NCBI GenBank assembly: GCA_030697555.1
Contig: JAUYPV010000049.1
Coordinates: 62,001 to 126,000, forward strand
From: Hyphomonadaceae bacterium
Lineage (GTDB): Bacteria; Pseudomonadota; Alphaproteobacteria; Caulobacterales; Hyphomonadaceae
Length of the DNA: 64,000 nucleotides
Direction of reading: 5' to 3'
Shown here: positions 33,927 through 41,502 of the stretch, in pieces
Layout: every line of letters starts with the position of its first letter
Position numbering within the stretch: the stretch's first letter is position 1
Made by a program: the position numbers and the translations under genes
The notes under the pieces: model-generated
The model's input: only the letters and a program-made list of their open reading frames with translations
What the model was told of the DNA's origin: nothing
The model's database searches: none

Positions 33927-35306
33927 ATGGTCCATTTAAGCGGGCCAGCGGGCGCCAATCTGATCGATGCGGATCAGGTTCGACGTCGCCTTGACGAAGC
34001 GCCCATGAATTCGGGGCGGTTGGCCGCGGTCACGCTCGCCGTCCTGATCTCCGCGCTGGACGGCTATGACGTGCTGTCGGTCACGTTTGCCGCGCCCGCG
34101 ATTGCGCAAGACTGGAAGGTCGGAAAGGAAGCGCTGGGCGTCTTGCTCTCCAGCGGCCTGATGGGGATGGCGGCCGGCTCACTGCTGCTCGCACCGATCG
34201 CGGATTTTATCGGACGGCGACGCCTGGTCCTGCTCAGCCTGGTCCTCATGGCCGTTGGCATGCTGTTGTCGTCGCGAGCGGGATCGCTTGGCGAGCTGGC
34301 GGGATGGCGTGTGCTCACCGGCGTCGGCATCGGGGCCTGCGTCGCGCTCATCGTTTCCATCACCTCCGAATTCTCGAACGCCAGGTGGCGCGCCTTTGCG
34401 CTTTCCGCGGTTGCCATGGGCTATCCGGCAGGAGGCGTCCTGGGCGGGTTGCTCGCGGCGTGGTTGCTTGGCGTGGCGACCTGGCACGCGGTCTTCTTCG
34501 CAGGGTTTGTTGTCGCACTGGTCCTGCTTCCGGCGGTGGCGCTCTGGCTGCCCGAGTCGCCCAGTTTCCTGCTCGCGCGTGGGCGCCCCGGCGCCTTGCC
34601 CCGCATCAACAGAGTGCTGAAGCGATGCGGCCAGCCGGCGATGGACGCGATGCCGCCCGCAAGCGCGCGCGCGCGATCGGGCTATGCGGCCGTCTTCTCC
34701 GGCGCCAAGGTCGCGAACACGATGCGGGTCATGCTGGTCAACCTGCTCCTGGCGTTCTCGAGCTATTACGTGCTGAGCTGGATGCCGCAGCTGGTCGCCG
34801 ACCTCGGGTTCGCTCCATCGACGGCGAGCCTCGTCTCATCGTCCGCCAGTCTTGCGGGCATAGCGGGCGGGTTGCTGCTGGGTGCATTCGCCCGGCGGCT
34901 GGGCCCCAACCGGCTAACAGTCACAGCGATCATTGGACTCGGCTTTGCGACGGCGTACTTCGGATACGCGCCTGCAATCCTTGGCGTGCAGGTCGCCTCG
35001 GCGGCAGCTTGTGGGTTCTTCTTGTTCTCGAGCGCGGCGGGCATGTATGGCGTGGTCGCGCGCGCATTTCCCGATGACGCCCGCGCCTCTGGCAGCGGTT
35101 TCGTCTTCGGCATTGGCCGGATCGGCAGCGCGATCGCGCCGCTGCTTGCGGGATGGATGTTCGCCTCGGGGCTCGGCCGCGACACGGCGTCAGCGGCTTT
35201 CGGCGCCTGCGCCGTCGTCGCGGGACTGGTCTTGCTGACGGGGCGCACGCAGCCGGGCGAAGCGCCTTCGGCGGCGCGTACGACTTTCGCCGCCGACGAC
35301 GCCTGA
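33927..35306 (+). CDS. MFS transporter, aromatic acid:H+ symporter type
   Basis: 459 residues from ATG 33927, with GGAGGA five bases upstream. Twelve hydrophobic segments can be counted. The first carries the DGYD motif diagnostic of the AAHS group (PcaK, MhpT), and the loop 2-3 motif is DFIGRRRLVL. It should import an aromatic acid across the inner membrane, after the TonB receptor has moved it across the outer one. The lysR gene follows after 92 bp. Confidence 0.85.
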   Translation: MVHLSGPAGANLIDADQVRRRLDEAPMNSGRLAAVTLAVLISALDGYDVLSVTFAAPAIAQDWKVGKEALGVLLSSGLMGMAAGSLLLAPIADFIGRRRLVLLSLVLMAVGMLLSSRAGSLGELAGWRVLTGVGIGACVALIVSITSEFSNARWRAFALSAVAMGYPAGGVLGGLLAAWLLGVATWHAVFFAGFVVALVLLPAVALWLPESPSFLLARGRPGALPRINRVLKRCGQPAMDAMPPASARARSGYAAVFSGAKVANTMRVMLVNLLLAFSSYYVLSWMPQLVADLGFAPSTASLVSSSASLAGIAGGLLLGAFARRLGPNRLTVTAIIGLGFATAYFGYAPAILGVQVASAAACGFFLFSSAAGMYGVVARAFPDDARASGSGFVFGIGRIGSAIAPLLAGWMFASGLGRDTASAAFGACAVVAGLVLLTGRTQPGEAPSAARTTFAADDA

Positions 35307-35337
35307 TGGCGGACCTTGAAGGAAAGGCGCGCAGGGA

Positions 35338-35364
35338 GTAGCGATATCAATACAGCATCGCTAC
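35338..35364. promoter_or_regulatory. LysR-type box (T-N11-A) upstream of lysR
   Basis: GTAGCGAT-N11-ATCGCTAC is a perfect inverted repeat with 8-bp arms and the classical T-N11-A core. It lies 35-61 bp before the start of the LysR-family gene, so autoregulation is likely. Confidence 0.75.
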
Positions 35365-35398
35365 CTCGCGTTCGCCTGCTCGTACTCGCGGTGAGAGC

Positions 35399-36412
35399 AT
35401 GAAGCTATCTCAACTTCAGGCCGTGCTGGCGGTGGCCGAGTGCGGCAGCCTGCGCGCGGCCGGACGTCATCTCAAGATCGCGCAACCCGCCATCACGCGC
35501 AGTATACGCGAGATCGAACGCGAGCTTGGCGTATCCCTGTTCGAGCGTACCGCCAAGGGCGTGCGGGTAACGCCCATTGGCGCCGCCTTCCTGCGCCGGG
35601 CCGAAGCCATCCGCGCCGAACTGCAGCGCGCGACCGACGAGATCGAGCAGCTGAAGGGACGCACCAGCGGCCAGGTGTCGCTCGGCTTGTCGGGGCCTGC
35701 GAGCATCGTGCTGTTGCCCCGCGCGGTGCAGGCCTTTCGCAAGCGCTTTCCCGACGCCGTGATCAAGGTCATCGAAGCCATGTTCCAGTCCGTCGAGCAA
35801 GACCTGCTGGATGGCCGCATTGATTTCTATGTCGGGCCCATCGACCCGAACGTGTCGCGCATCCGCCTCATGGTCGAGGAGCTGTACGTCAACCAGCGGC
35901 GGGTGATGGCGCGCAAGGGGCACCCCCTGCTCAACGCCCGGCGCCTGTCCGAACTGAAGGACGCCAAATGGTTGAGGCCGACCCATATAGCGCGCAACAC
36001 CGAGGCGGATTTCAGCGCGATGCTCGCCGACCTGGGCCTTCCAAACGCCAACATCGTCGTGCATGGCTCGGCGACGCTCACGACGCTGCCTCTGATCGCG
36101 GCGTCGGACCTGCTTACCGTATTGCCGGAAACCATGCTCGAGTTCGCGCCGTTCGCCGAGATCCTGGAGCCGCTGAAGCTGGAAGAGCAGATCCCGGGCG
36201 TGACGACCTCAATCGTTCGCCGCCATGACATGCCGCTTACGCCCATGGCGGAACATCTTTGCGACCAGGTGCGCCGGATCGGCCAGAGTTTCGCCGAGGC
36301 AAAACCAGGCCGCATGCCGCGCAAGCGTGAGGCGGCGCAGCGCGGTGTGTTCGCGGGAGCCGCTGGCGGAGAAGACGGCGCGAGGCCGCTGCCAGCGGTT
36401 CGCGACGCATAA
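35399..36412 (+). CDS. LysR-family transcriptional regulator
   Basis: 337 residues. The N-terminal winged helix (LSQLQAVLAVAECGSLRAAGRHLKIAQ, ITRSIREIERELGVSLFER) is typical, followed by a periplasmic-binding-like effector domain. The length exceeds the usual 300-310 because of an Ala/Gly/Arg-rich tail, which runs up to the island edge and may be partly foreign. It probably responds to the aromatic substrate and controls the MFS and hydrolase genes. Confidence 0.85.
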   Translation: MKLSQLQAVLAVAECGSLRAAGRHLKIAQPAITRSIREIERELGVSLFERTAKGVRVTPIGAAFLRRAEAIRAELQRATDEIEQLKGRTSGQVSLGLSGPASIVLLPRAVQAFRKRFPDAVIKVIEAMFQSVEQDLLDGRIDFYVGPIDPNVSRIRLMVEELYVNQRRVMARKGHPLLNARRLSELKDAKWLRPTHIARNTEADFSAMLADLGLPNANIVVHGSATLTTLPLIAASDLLTVLPETMLEFAPFAEILEPLKLEEQIPGVTTSIVRRHDMPLTPMAEHLCDQVRRIGQSFAEAKPGRMPRKREAAQRGVFAGAAGGEDGARPLPAVRDA

Positions 36413-36612
36413 CCATCACGTCCGGCGCCGACATCCAGCACCTTGCCAGAGGTCGATGCCGAAGGTCTCAGGCGCTTTCTGCAAAAGCGGTCGATCTCGG
36501 GTCGCTCAATTTTGTTCCAGACGTCCCTCGCATCCCAAATTTCCTGACCTTCGCCATACAGCAAAGATGCAGCAGCTCGCACAGCGGCGGCCTCGTCGCG
36601 CTCTGAGCCCAT
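36410..36612 (-). pseudogene. Methyltransferase N-terminal remnant
   Basis: From ATG 36612 the minus strand reads YGEGQEIWDARDVWNKIERPE and KVLDVGAGRDGY, the start of a class I SAM-dependent methyltransferase including its SAM-binding loop. After about 67 residues it runs into the end of the lysR gene, so the rest is deleted. The start is preceded by AACTAGGAATT, close to the start-site element of the SHMT-like and STAND genes. It marks the right edge of the catabolic insertion. Confidence 0.6.
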
Positions 36613-36669
36613 AATTCCTAGTTGTCGCTACGCGCCACAAGCGGAGAGCATTGAGGTCGTACGCCCTGT

Positions 36670-37614
36670 CTACGCCGCTTTGGTGGCCTTCGGCTGGCGC
36701 CGCGTGACGGACGTTCCTCTAACGCCGCCAATCACGTCAGCCTTCACCAGAGTGCGTTTCAACGCTTCGTCGGCGACATGAGAGTAGATCTCGGTGGTCG
36801 CGATGCTCGCATGACCGAGCAGGCGCTGGACGTAACGAATATCGACGCCCTTCTCAATCAAGAGGGTCGCAGCCGTATGGCGCAACATGTGAGGGGTCAG
36901 CCTGCGCCGCTCGCCGAGCGACGCATTGAGCCGCTTGAATTGGCCGCGCAGAGCTGCCGGCGTCAGTGGCGTGTTCTTCGAACTTAGAAACATGCGGCCG
37001 GTGCGCCGGTCTAGCGATAACCGTCCCAGCCTGAGGGTTTGGACCTCCTTCGCAAGGTCGCGGTTCGCGATGTAGACGATCCTGTCTCTCGCTCCCTTCC
37101 CTGCCACCCGGATTGTCTGACCATCGGCAGACACGTCCTCCATCGTGAGCGCGCACAATTCGCTGACGCGAAGGCCTGTGCCGGCAAGCAGCATCAGCGT
37201 GAGGAACGTGCCTTTCGCTTTCGGACTTTTTTCGGCGCGCAACTCCGCACGCGTCATTAAAGCCTGTAGGTCGCGGCTGGTCAGGGCCTTTGGAAGCCGC
37301 TTTGGGCGCTTGAGTTTGGGAGACCATGCGGCCAGCGGATCGTCCGAGCCTGACTCCCTGGCGCGCCACCGGAAGTACCCTCGCAGAGTGGCAAAGCGCC
37401 GTTTGGCGGTAGCCACGGACAACTTCCGATCTTCGTGAAGCGTTGCGAGGTAGCGCTTGAGATCGTCGAGCGACGGCTCGCTAACTTTCTTGATTGCCAG
37501 GAATGCCTGGAAGTCCGCCAAATCGGAACGGTAAGCGGACGTTGTGAGCGCCGAGAGCCGCCGCTCGTTATCACAATAGGACAGAAATCCCTCGATACTC
37601 GACTTGTCCAGCAT
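36670..37614 (-). CDS. XerC/D-like tyrosine recombinase
   Basis: 314 residues from ATG 37614. An N-terminal SAM-like core-binding domain is followed by the catalytic domain. The catalytic set is complete: Arg in GTGLRVSEL (near 148), His-x-x-Arg in HMLRHTAAT (near 243), His in LLGHASIATT (near 267) and Tyr in TEIYSH (near 276). The last 20 residues are basic. It is close to the remnant at 19883-20001. It may be the integrase of the island bracketed by the 23-bp repeats, because the right copy lies 1.7 kb away. Confidence 0.85.
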   Translation of the reverse strand: MLDKSSIEGFLSYCDNERRLSALTTSAYRSDLADFQAFLAIKKVSEPSLDDLKRYLATLHEDRKLSVATAKRRFATLRGYFRWRARESGSDDPLAAWSPKLKRPKRLPKALTSRDLQALMTRAELRAEKSPKAKGTFLTLMLLAGTGLRVSELCALTMEDVSADGQTIRVAGKGARDRIVYIANRDLAKEVQTLRLGRLSLDRRTGRMFLSSKNTPLTPAALRGQFKRLNASLGERRRLTPHMLRHTAATLLIEKGVDIRYVQRLLGHASIATTEIYSHVADEALKRTLVKADVIGGVRGTSVTRRQPKATKAA

Positions 37615-37767
37615 TTTGCCCTCGCCTGCATGTACGCAAGGTGCCAACTGTGTGCCGCACGCCGTTTTGGGCGGGATTCACCAAAAGTACCGTTATTTCA
37701 ATCAATAAGCGGTGCGACTTACTTGCGCGCAGGCACAGTTCTGCATGGATTTTTAATAAAACTTGTT

Positions 37768-37785
37768 GCATACCGTGGCATACCG
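37768..37785 (+). promoter_or_regulatory. Paired GCATACCG repeats before the abiE operon
   Basis: Two copies of GCATACCG lie exactly 10 bp apart, one DNA turn, 31 bp before the antitoxin gene. AbiEi-type antitoxins bind repeats in their own promoter, so this is a candidate site. Confidence 0.4.
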
Positions 37786-37815
37786 CACTACCTTCCCATT
37801 CGAAGGAGCGAAGCC

Positions 37816-38412
37816 ATGTCGGCGCTAGGCGAACTGAAAAAACGACTGCGGCCAGGCCGCGTCTACCGGCGCAAGGATCTGGCGCGCTGGTCGAACGCCG
37901 TTGATCGCCATGTGCATCAGCTCGTCGAAGAAGGACGGCTCAAGAAAGTGTCGGGGGGCCTCTACATGACGCCTCGTCTGACACGCTTTGGCGCCGCTCC
38001 TGCCGACCAGGAAGAAATGGTCGAGTCATTTCTGGCTGACGACCGCTTCCTCGTTGTCTCGCCGAACGCCTATAACGGTCTCGGTGTCGGCACGACGCAG
38101 CTCTACAACAAACCGGTCGTCTACAATCGGAAGCGCCATGGCGACTTCGAACTCAATGGACGTCCATTTGAGTTTCGCCGTCGCCCATCCTTTCCAAAGG
38201 CGGTCAGCGAGGAATTCCTTCTCGTTGATCTGCTGCACAATTTGGAAAGATTGGCGGAGGATCGCGATGCCGTTCGCGAACGCGCCCTTGCACGCGCGCG
38301 GGAGTTTGATCGCAAACGCCTAGCAAAAGCGGTTTATGACTACGACTCGTCTCGCGTCCGCAATCTGCTAGCGCCGATACTTGAGAACGAAGCGCATAGT
38401 GTAGCCGCATGA
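37816..38412 (+). CDS. AbiEi-like antitoxin (type IV TA, DUF6088-like)
   Basis: 198 residues from ATG 37816, with AAGGAG eight bases upstream. The N-terminal winged helix (GRVYRRKDLARWSNAVDRHVHQL, then GRLKKVSGGLYMTP) and the C-terminal domain (DFELNGRPFEFRRRPSFP; EEFLLVDLLHNLERL) fit AbiEi-like antitoxins, which repress the operon and counter a nucleotidyltransferase toxin. It overlaps the toxin gene by 4 bp, the standard arrangement. Confidence 0.75.
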   Translation: MSALGELKKRLRPGRVYRRKDLARWSNAVDRHVHQLVEEGRLKKVSGGLYMTPRLTRFGAAPADQEEMVESFLADDRFLVVSPNAYNGLGVGTTQLYNKPVVYNRKRHGDFELNGRPFEFRRRPSFPKAVSEEFLLVDLLHNLERLAEDRDAVRERALARAREFDRKRLAKAVYDYDSSRVRNLLAPILENEAHSVAA

Positions 38413-39347
38413 CCTTTCTTCACGAGCTACCGGACTTCAACGATCTACTCGCTGTCGTCGGCGACACGCTGAAGATTGATCCGGGACTCGTGGAGAAGGA
38501 CTACTGGATTATGCATTCCCTGTGGGGACTGCAGCAATTGAAATACAAGTTCGAGCTGAAGGGCGGGACGTCGCTCTCAAAAGGCCTTGGTCTGATCCAC
38601 CGCTTCTCCGAGGACATCGATATCCGGATCGAGCCCCCTCCAACCCTCAAGATCGGCAAAAATCACATAAAGCCCTAGCAAATCGCTGACCGGTTCGCGT
38701 TCTATGATGATTTGGCGAGCAAGATCAAAATCGCCAGCGTGAACTCTGTCGTTAGAGACAAAGTTTTCGACGACGACAAGGCGCGAAGCGGCGGCATCCG
38801 GTTGAACTACGCAGGCGCCCACCCCCTGCCCGGCGGCATCAAGGACGGCATTCTGCTGGAGGTTGGCTTCGATACCGTCGCTCCCAACCGGCAGTGCGAT
38901 ATCTCTTCCTGGGCCTATGATCACGCCGTCTCGTCCGGCATCAAAAAGCTCACCGACAATCGCGCCCTAGCCGTTGCCTGTTACGAGCCCGGATACACGC
39001 TGGTCGAAAAGCTGCAGACAATTTCCCCCAAGTACCGGCAGCAGCAGGCCAGCGGTGGCATGCCCAATAACCTCATGCGGCACTACTACGACGTCTATTG
39101 CCTGCTGGACGACGCGTCGGTCCAAGCTTTCATCGGCACTGCGGCCTATGAGCAGCACAAGCAGGATCGGTTTCCAGCGGCCGACAATCAGGACATCGCG
39201 ACGAATGAAGCGTTCTTCCTGAACGATGTTGCTATTCGAAAGCTTTACGCCAGCGAGTACGCGTCGACGTCAGCCTTGTACTACAATGGCCAGCCGCCGT
39301 TCGACGATCTGCTGGCCCGGATCGCCAAGAACGCCCCTAAGCTGTAG
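38409..39347 (+). pseudogene. AbiEii-like nucleotidyltransferase toxin with in-frame amber codon
   Basis: The frame encodes an AbiEii/AbiGii nucleotidyltransferase. It begins with PDFNDLLAVVGDTLKIDPGLVEKDYW, has the catalytic GGTSLSKGLGLIHRFSEDIDI, then LLEVGFDT and a C-terminal RHYYDVYCLL segment. A TAG at 38676-38678 cuts it after 89 residues, but the same frame stays open for another 223 codons of good family sequence. It is therefore one base change from full length: inactivated, read through, or a sequencing error. Inactivation of the toxin with the antitoxin intact would be tolerated. Confidence 0.75.
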
Positions 39348-39348
39348 C

Positions 39349-40095
39349 CTACACCGACATGATCGGCGTGAACTGACCTGCATATTCGGTCGCCTCGTTG
39401 AGAAGCACATCACCTTGCTGCACCCAGCAATGCGCGCCGAACGGTTGCGCCTGAACGCCGAAGACCCAGGCTGGAAACAACTTTCGTCGCGCCAAGAATT
39501 CAATCAGCGCCAAACCGTCGTAGAGACACAGATAGCCTCGCGGATACCAAGGCCTCAGTTTGCGATAGATCGCAGTGTGCCCGCGGAGCGCATCAAGATC
39601 ATTGGCCCCCTTGCCGGCAACCGCTTTCCGACGACGCACCCCGTGAACAACGTCGTAGATATGCTGCTTCTTGAGAAGTTGTGAGGCACGATAGGAAGCC
39701 AGGAAGAAGTCCAGGACGTCAGCGACTCCAACCCGGACACCCTGCCCCAACTTTCCCCCTATTCCGAACGCGCGCTGATCGTCGGGATGGAAGATATTCA
39801 CAACCGGGCGCAGGAGTGACTTGAAGGCCTGAAAGTTGTCCCTGCCCTGCGCGTCCTCCCTTAGGAGGTGGGCGTCGAGCAGGTCCTGTCGGTGTACCTC
39901 AAAGCCTTCGCGTATCGCGGCGTCACAATCACGATCATCGCAGTTCGCTGGGCTGATGACGAGTGGAATGGCGCTGTAGTCGTCGCTCTTCAGATCCAGA
40001 AAAATGCCTTGGCCCTCGGTGACGCAAAAGTACACTTCACTGCCAAGCACCAGTTGGTTTCCAGAAGGATTTGATAGTTCGGACGACGCAGCCAT
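39349..40095 (-). CDS. Lasso peptide maturation protein B (leader-binding plus protease)
   Basis: 248 residues. The N-terminal 80 residues (VYFCVTEGQGIFLDLKSDDYSAI) look like the PqqD-like leader-recognition domain (B1), and the C-terminal part is the transglutaminase-like leader protease (B2). The protease has Cys in YLCLYDGLALIEFL (near 188), His in FGAHCWVQ (near 222) and Asp in GDVLLNE (near 228), ending QFTPIMSV as in many B2 proteins. It would recognise the precursors at 44676 and 44915 and cut before Gly13. It lies 71 bp downstream of the ECF sigma gene, probably in one operon. Its last codons are the right copy of the 23-bp repeat. Confidence 0.85.
   Translation of the reverse strand: MAASSELSNPSGNQLVLGSEVYFCVTEGQGIFLDLKSDDYSAIPLVISPANCDDRDCDAAIREGFEVHRQDLLDAHLLREDAQGRDNFQAFKSLLRPVVNIFHPDDQRAFGIGGKLGQGVRVGVADVLDFFLASYRASQLLKKQHIYDVVHGVRRRKAVAGKGANDLDALRGHTAIYRKLRPWYPRGYLCLYDGLALIEFLARRKLFPAWVFGVQAQPFGAHCWVQQGDVLLNEATEYAGQFTPIMSV
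39353..39375 (+). repeat. Right copy of 23-bp direct repeat (candidate attR)
   Basis: Identical to 7202-7224 in the same orientation; here it encodes the C-terminal residues of the intact lasso B protein. Integration at this gene end would leave the gene functional, as commonly seen for islands that target 3' ends. Confidence 0.6.
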
Positions 40096-40166
40096 AGCTT
40101 GAACCTAGCTCGCCACGCTATCTGGATCGTCGTCATTCCGATGAAGCAGGCTCGACCGGTGTCAGC

Positions 40167-40742
40167 TCAATCGTCGGTATCCGAGAGCTGGCGCATGGCC
40201 AGGGCCATGTGTTTTTCCACGGTCTTTATGTTGACCTCCAAGCGTCGCGCGATCTGAGCGTAGGTCAGTTCGTCCACGCGATGCAGAAGGAATACCTCCC
40301 GACGCTTCGGCGGCATCGCATCGATTGCGGCCATAACCCGCCTTAAGCGCTGGGCGCCTATTACATGGCGTTCAGGATCGGCGACCGCGTCCACAGCGTT
40401 TTTCCCCGCTTCGTCGGATGTGAACGTAAGACGTGTGGTCCTGCGTCGGAACCGATCGATTGTGATGCAGCGGACAACGTGCCGGAGCAGGTTGTCAAGC
40501 TTGGGTATGTTCTCGGAGCGCGAACGCTCGACCATCTTTACGAAGGCGTCTTGGTAGAGGTCTTCCTCGTCCTGAGACTCAACTCTCTGTCCTACGTCGC
40601 CCAACATAGCCCTGCGCTTGCGGAAGGCGCCGTCCAGACGCGCATCGAATTCTGAGCGTTCCGTTGTCGTAGGCTGCCGACCACCAGCGATCGCTTGCTG
40701 CCGTTCGACCTTTCTCGCCGGTATGGAGTCTGATTTTGCCAT
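40167..40742 (-). CDS. ECF sigma factor (FecI-like)
   Basis: 191 residues from ATG 40742; the longer frame runs through the divergent promoter and is unlikely. Region 2 is seen in DLYQDAFVKMVERSR and LLRHVVRCITIDRFRRRT, and region 4 in AIDAMPPKRREVFLLHRVDELTYAQIARRLEVNIKTVEKHM. With FecR at 41503 and the STN-containing receptor at 47332 it forms a surface-signalling set. It is directly upstream of lasso gene B and divergent from the first XRE gene. Confidence 0.85.
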   Translation of the reverse strand: MAKSDSIPARKVERQQAIAGGRQPTTTERSEFDARLDGAFRKRRAMLGDVGQRVESQDEEDLYQDAFVKMVERSRSENIPKLDNLLRHVVRCITIDRFRRRTTRLTFTSDEAGKNAVDAVADPERHVIGAQRLRRVMAAIDAMPPKRREVFLLHRVDELTYAQIARRLEVNIKTVEKHMALAMRQLSDTDD

Positions 40743-40778
40743 AGACGACCGACCAAATATTAGCCCCAGGGCAGAGTG

Positions 40779-40816
40779 CGAGAATACGGAAAAAATGTCT
40801 ACGCGAAAAACGCGTA
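40779..40816 (+). promoter_or_regulatory. Duplicated promoter element and palindrome before XRE gene 1
   Basis: CGAGAATACGGAAAAAATG (40779-40797) recurs almost exactly at 41125-41144, each copy ending 55 bp before an XRE gene start. It is followed by TACGCG-AAAAA-CGCGTA (40800-40816), a perfect inverted repeat. These are likely operator and promoter parts for the divergent ECF and XRE genes. Confidence 0.6.
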
Positions 40817-40852
40817 TAGTTAGGCAGCCGAATCTCGAGGTTCGGCTCCGCG

Positions 40853-41110
40853 ATGCCAAAGTCCGTGTTCGGCGGCTCACATACGCATCTGGTTGATGTG
40901 CTTAAGGCCGCCCGCAAGAATAGCGGCCTTACGCAGGCCCAGCTTGGCACCCGCGTTGGTAAAAGCCAAAAATTCGTATCTCTGATTGAGCAAGCGCAGC
41001 GTCGTGTTGACGTTCTGGAGTTTTACGCTCTTGCCAAAGCTCTTGGCGTTTCTCCCGTCAACCTGTTCTCTGCCGTTGTTCAGTTGCTGCCAGATGAGAT
41101 TGAGATCTAG
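40853..41110 (+). CDS. XRE-family regulator 1
   Basis: 85 residues, almost entirely one helix-turn-helix domain (LKAARKNSGLTQAQLGTRVGKSQKFVSLIEQAQRRVDVLEFYALAKALGV). It is a close tandem paralogue of the next gene, sharing MPKS, the SQKFVSLIE-type recognition helix and the RRVDVLEFYALAKAL block. It probably binds the palindrome upstream and may gate the divergent ECF sigma and lasso B genes. Confidence 0.8.
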   Translation: MPKSVFGGSHTHLVDVLKAARKNSGLTQAQLGTRVGKSQKFVSLIEQAQRRVDVLEFYALAKALGVSPVNLFSAVVQLLPDEIEI

Positions 41111-41124
41111 CGAGCACACACCTT

Positions 41125-41157
41125 CGAGAAATACGGAAAAAATGAGTACTCGATAAT
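41125..41157 (+). promoter_or_regulatory. Promoter element before XRE gene 2
   Basis: CGAGAAATACGGAAAAAATG repeats the element in front of XRE gene 1, then differs: the palindrome here is GAGTACTC. Duplication of the regulatory region together with the gene suggests a tandem duplication whose operators have since diverged. Confidence 0.55.
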
Positions 41158-41199
41158 TGGATTTACTTAGGCGGCCGGTTTCACAACGGCACGCCCTTC

Positions 41200-41457
41200 A
41201 TGCCCAAATCGATATTCACCGGTGCTCACAAGCATCTCGTCGCCATCCTCATCTCTGCGCGGCGAAAATCTGGTCTCAATCAAACCCAGCTTGGAGAGCT
41301 GATTGGAAAGGACCAAAAGTTCATCTCCCTGATTGAACGGTCCCAGCGTCGTGTCGACGTCCTAGAGTTTTATGCGCTGGCGAAGGCACTAAATCTCGAC
41401 CCTGTGAAGCTGTACGCTTCCCTGGTCAAACGCCTTCCGGAGAAAGTGGACATCTAG
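41200..41457 (+). CDS. XRE-family regulator 2
   Basis: 85 residues, one helix-turn-helix domain (ISARRKSGLNQTQLGELIGKDQKFISLIERSQRRVDVLEFYALAKALNL). The recognition region (KDQKFISLIERSQ) differs slightly from its neighbour, so DNA targets may overlap. It is convergent with fecR, whose stop is 46 bp away. Together the two XRE genes separate the ECF gene from fecR, which are normally adjacent. Confidence 0.8.
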   Translation: MPKSIFTGAHKHLVAILISARRKSGLNQTQLGELIGKDQKFISLIERSQRRVDVLEFYALAKALNLDPVKLYASLVKRLPEKVDI

Positions 41458-41502
41458 CTGCGCGTGCTTCCCTTGAGGGGAAACACAGCTACTCATGCGG
41501 CG

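Noticed and set aside
35827-36409. C-terminal two-thirds of the minus-strand frame that starts with the methyltransferase fragment
   Set aside because: Only the first 67 codons match a methyltransferase; the rest is antisense to lysR.
37435-37815. Extended N-terminus of the AbiEi frame
   Set aside because: It runs through the recombinase start and the promoter; ATG 37816 has a strong ribosome site.
40743-40880. N-terminal extension of the ECF sigma frame
   Set aside because: It covers the divergent promoter and the XRE start and is Arg/Ser-rich; ATG 40742 fits the family length.
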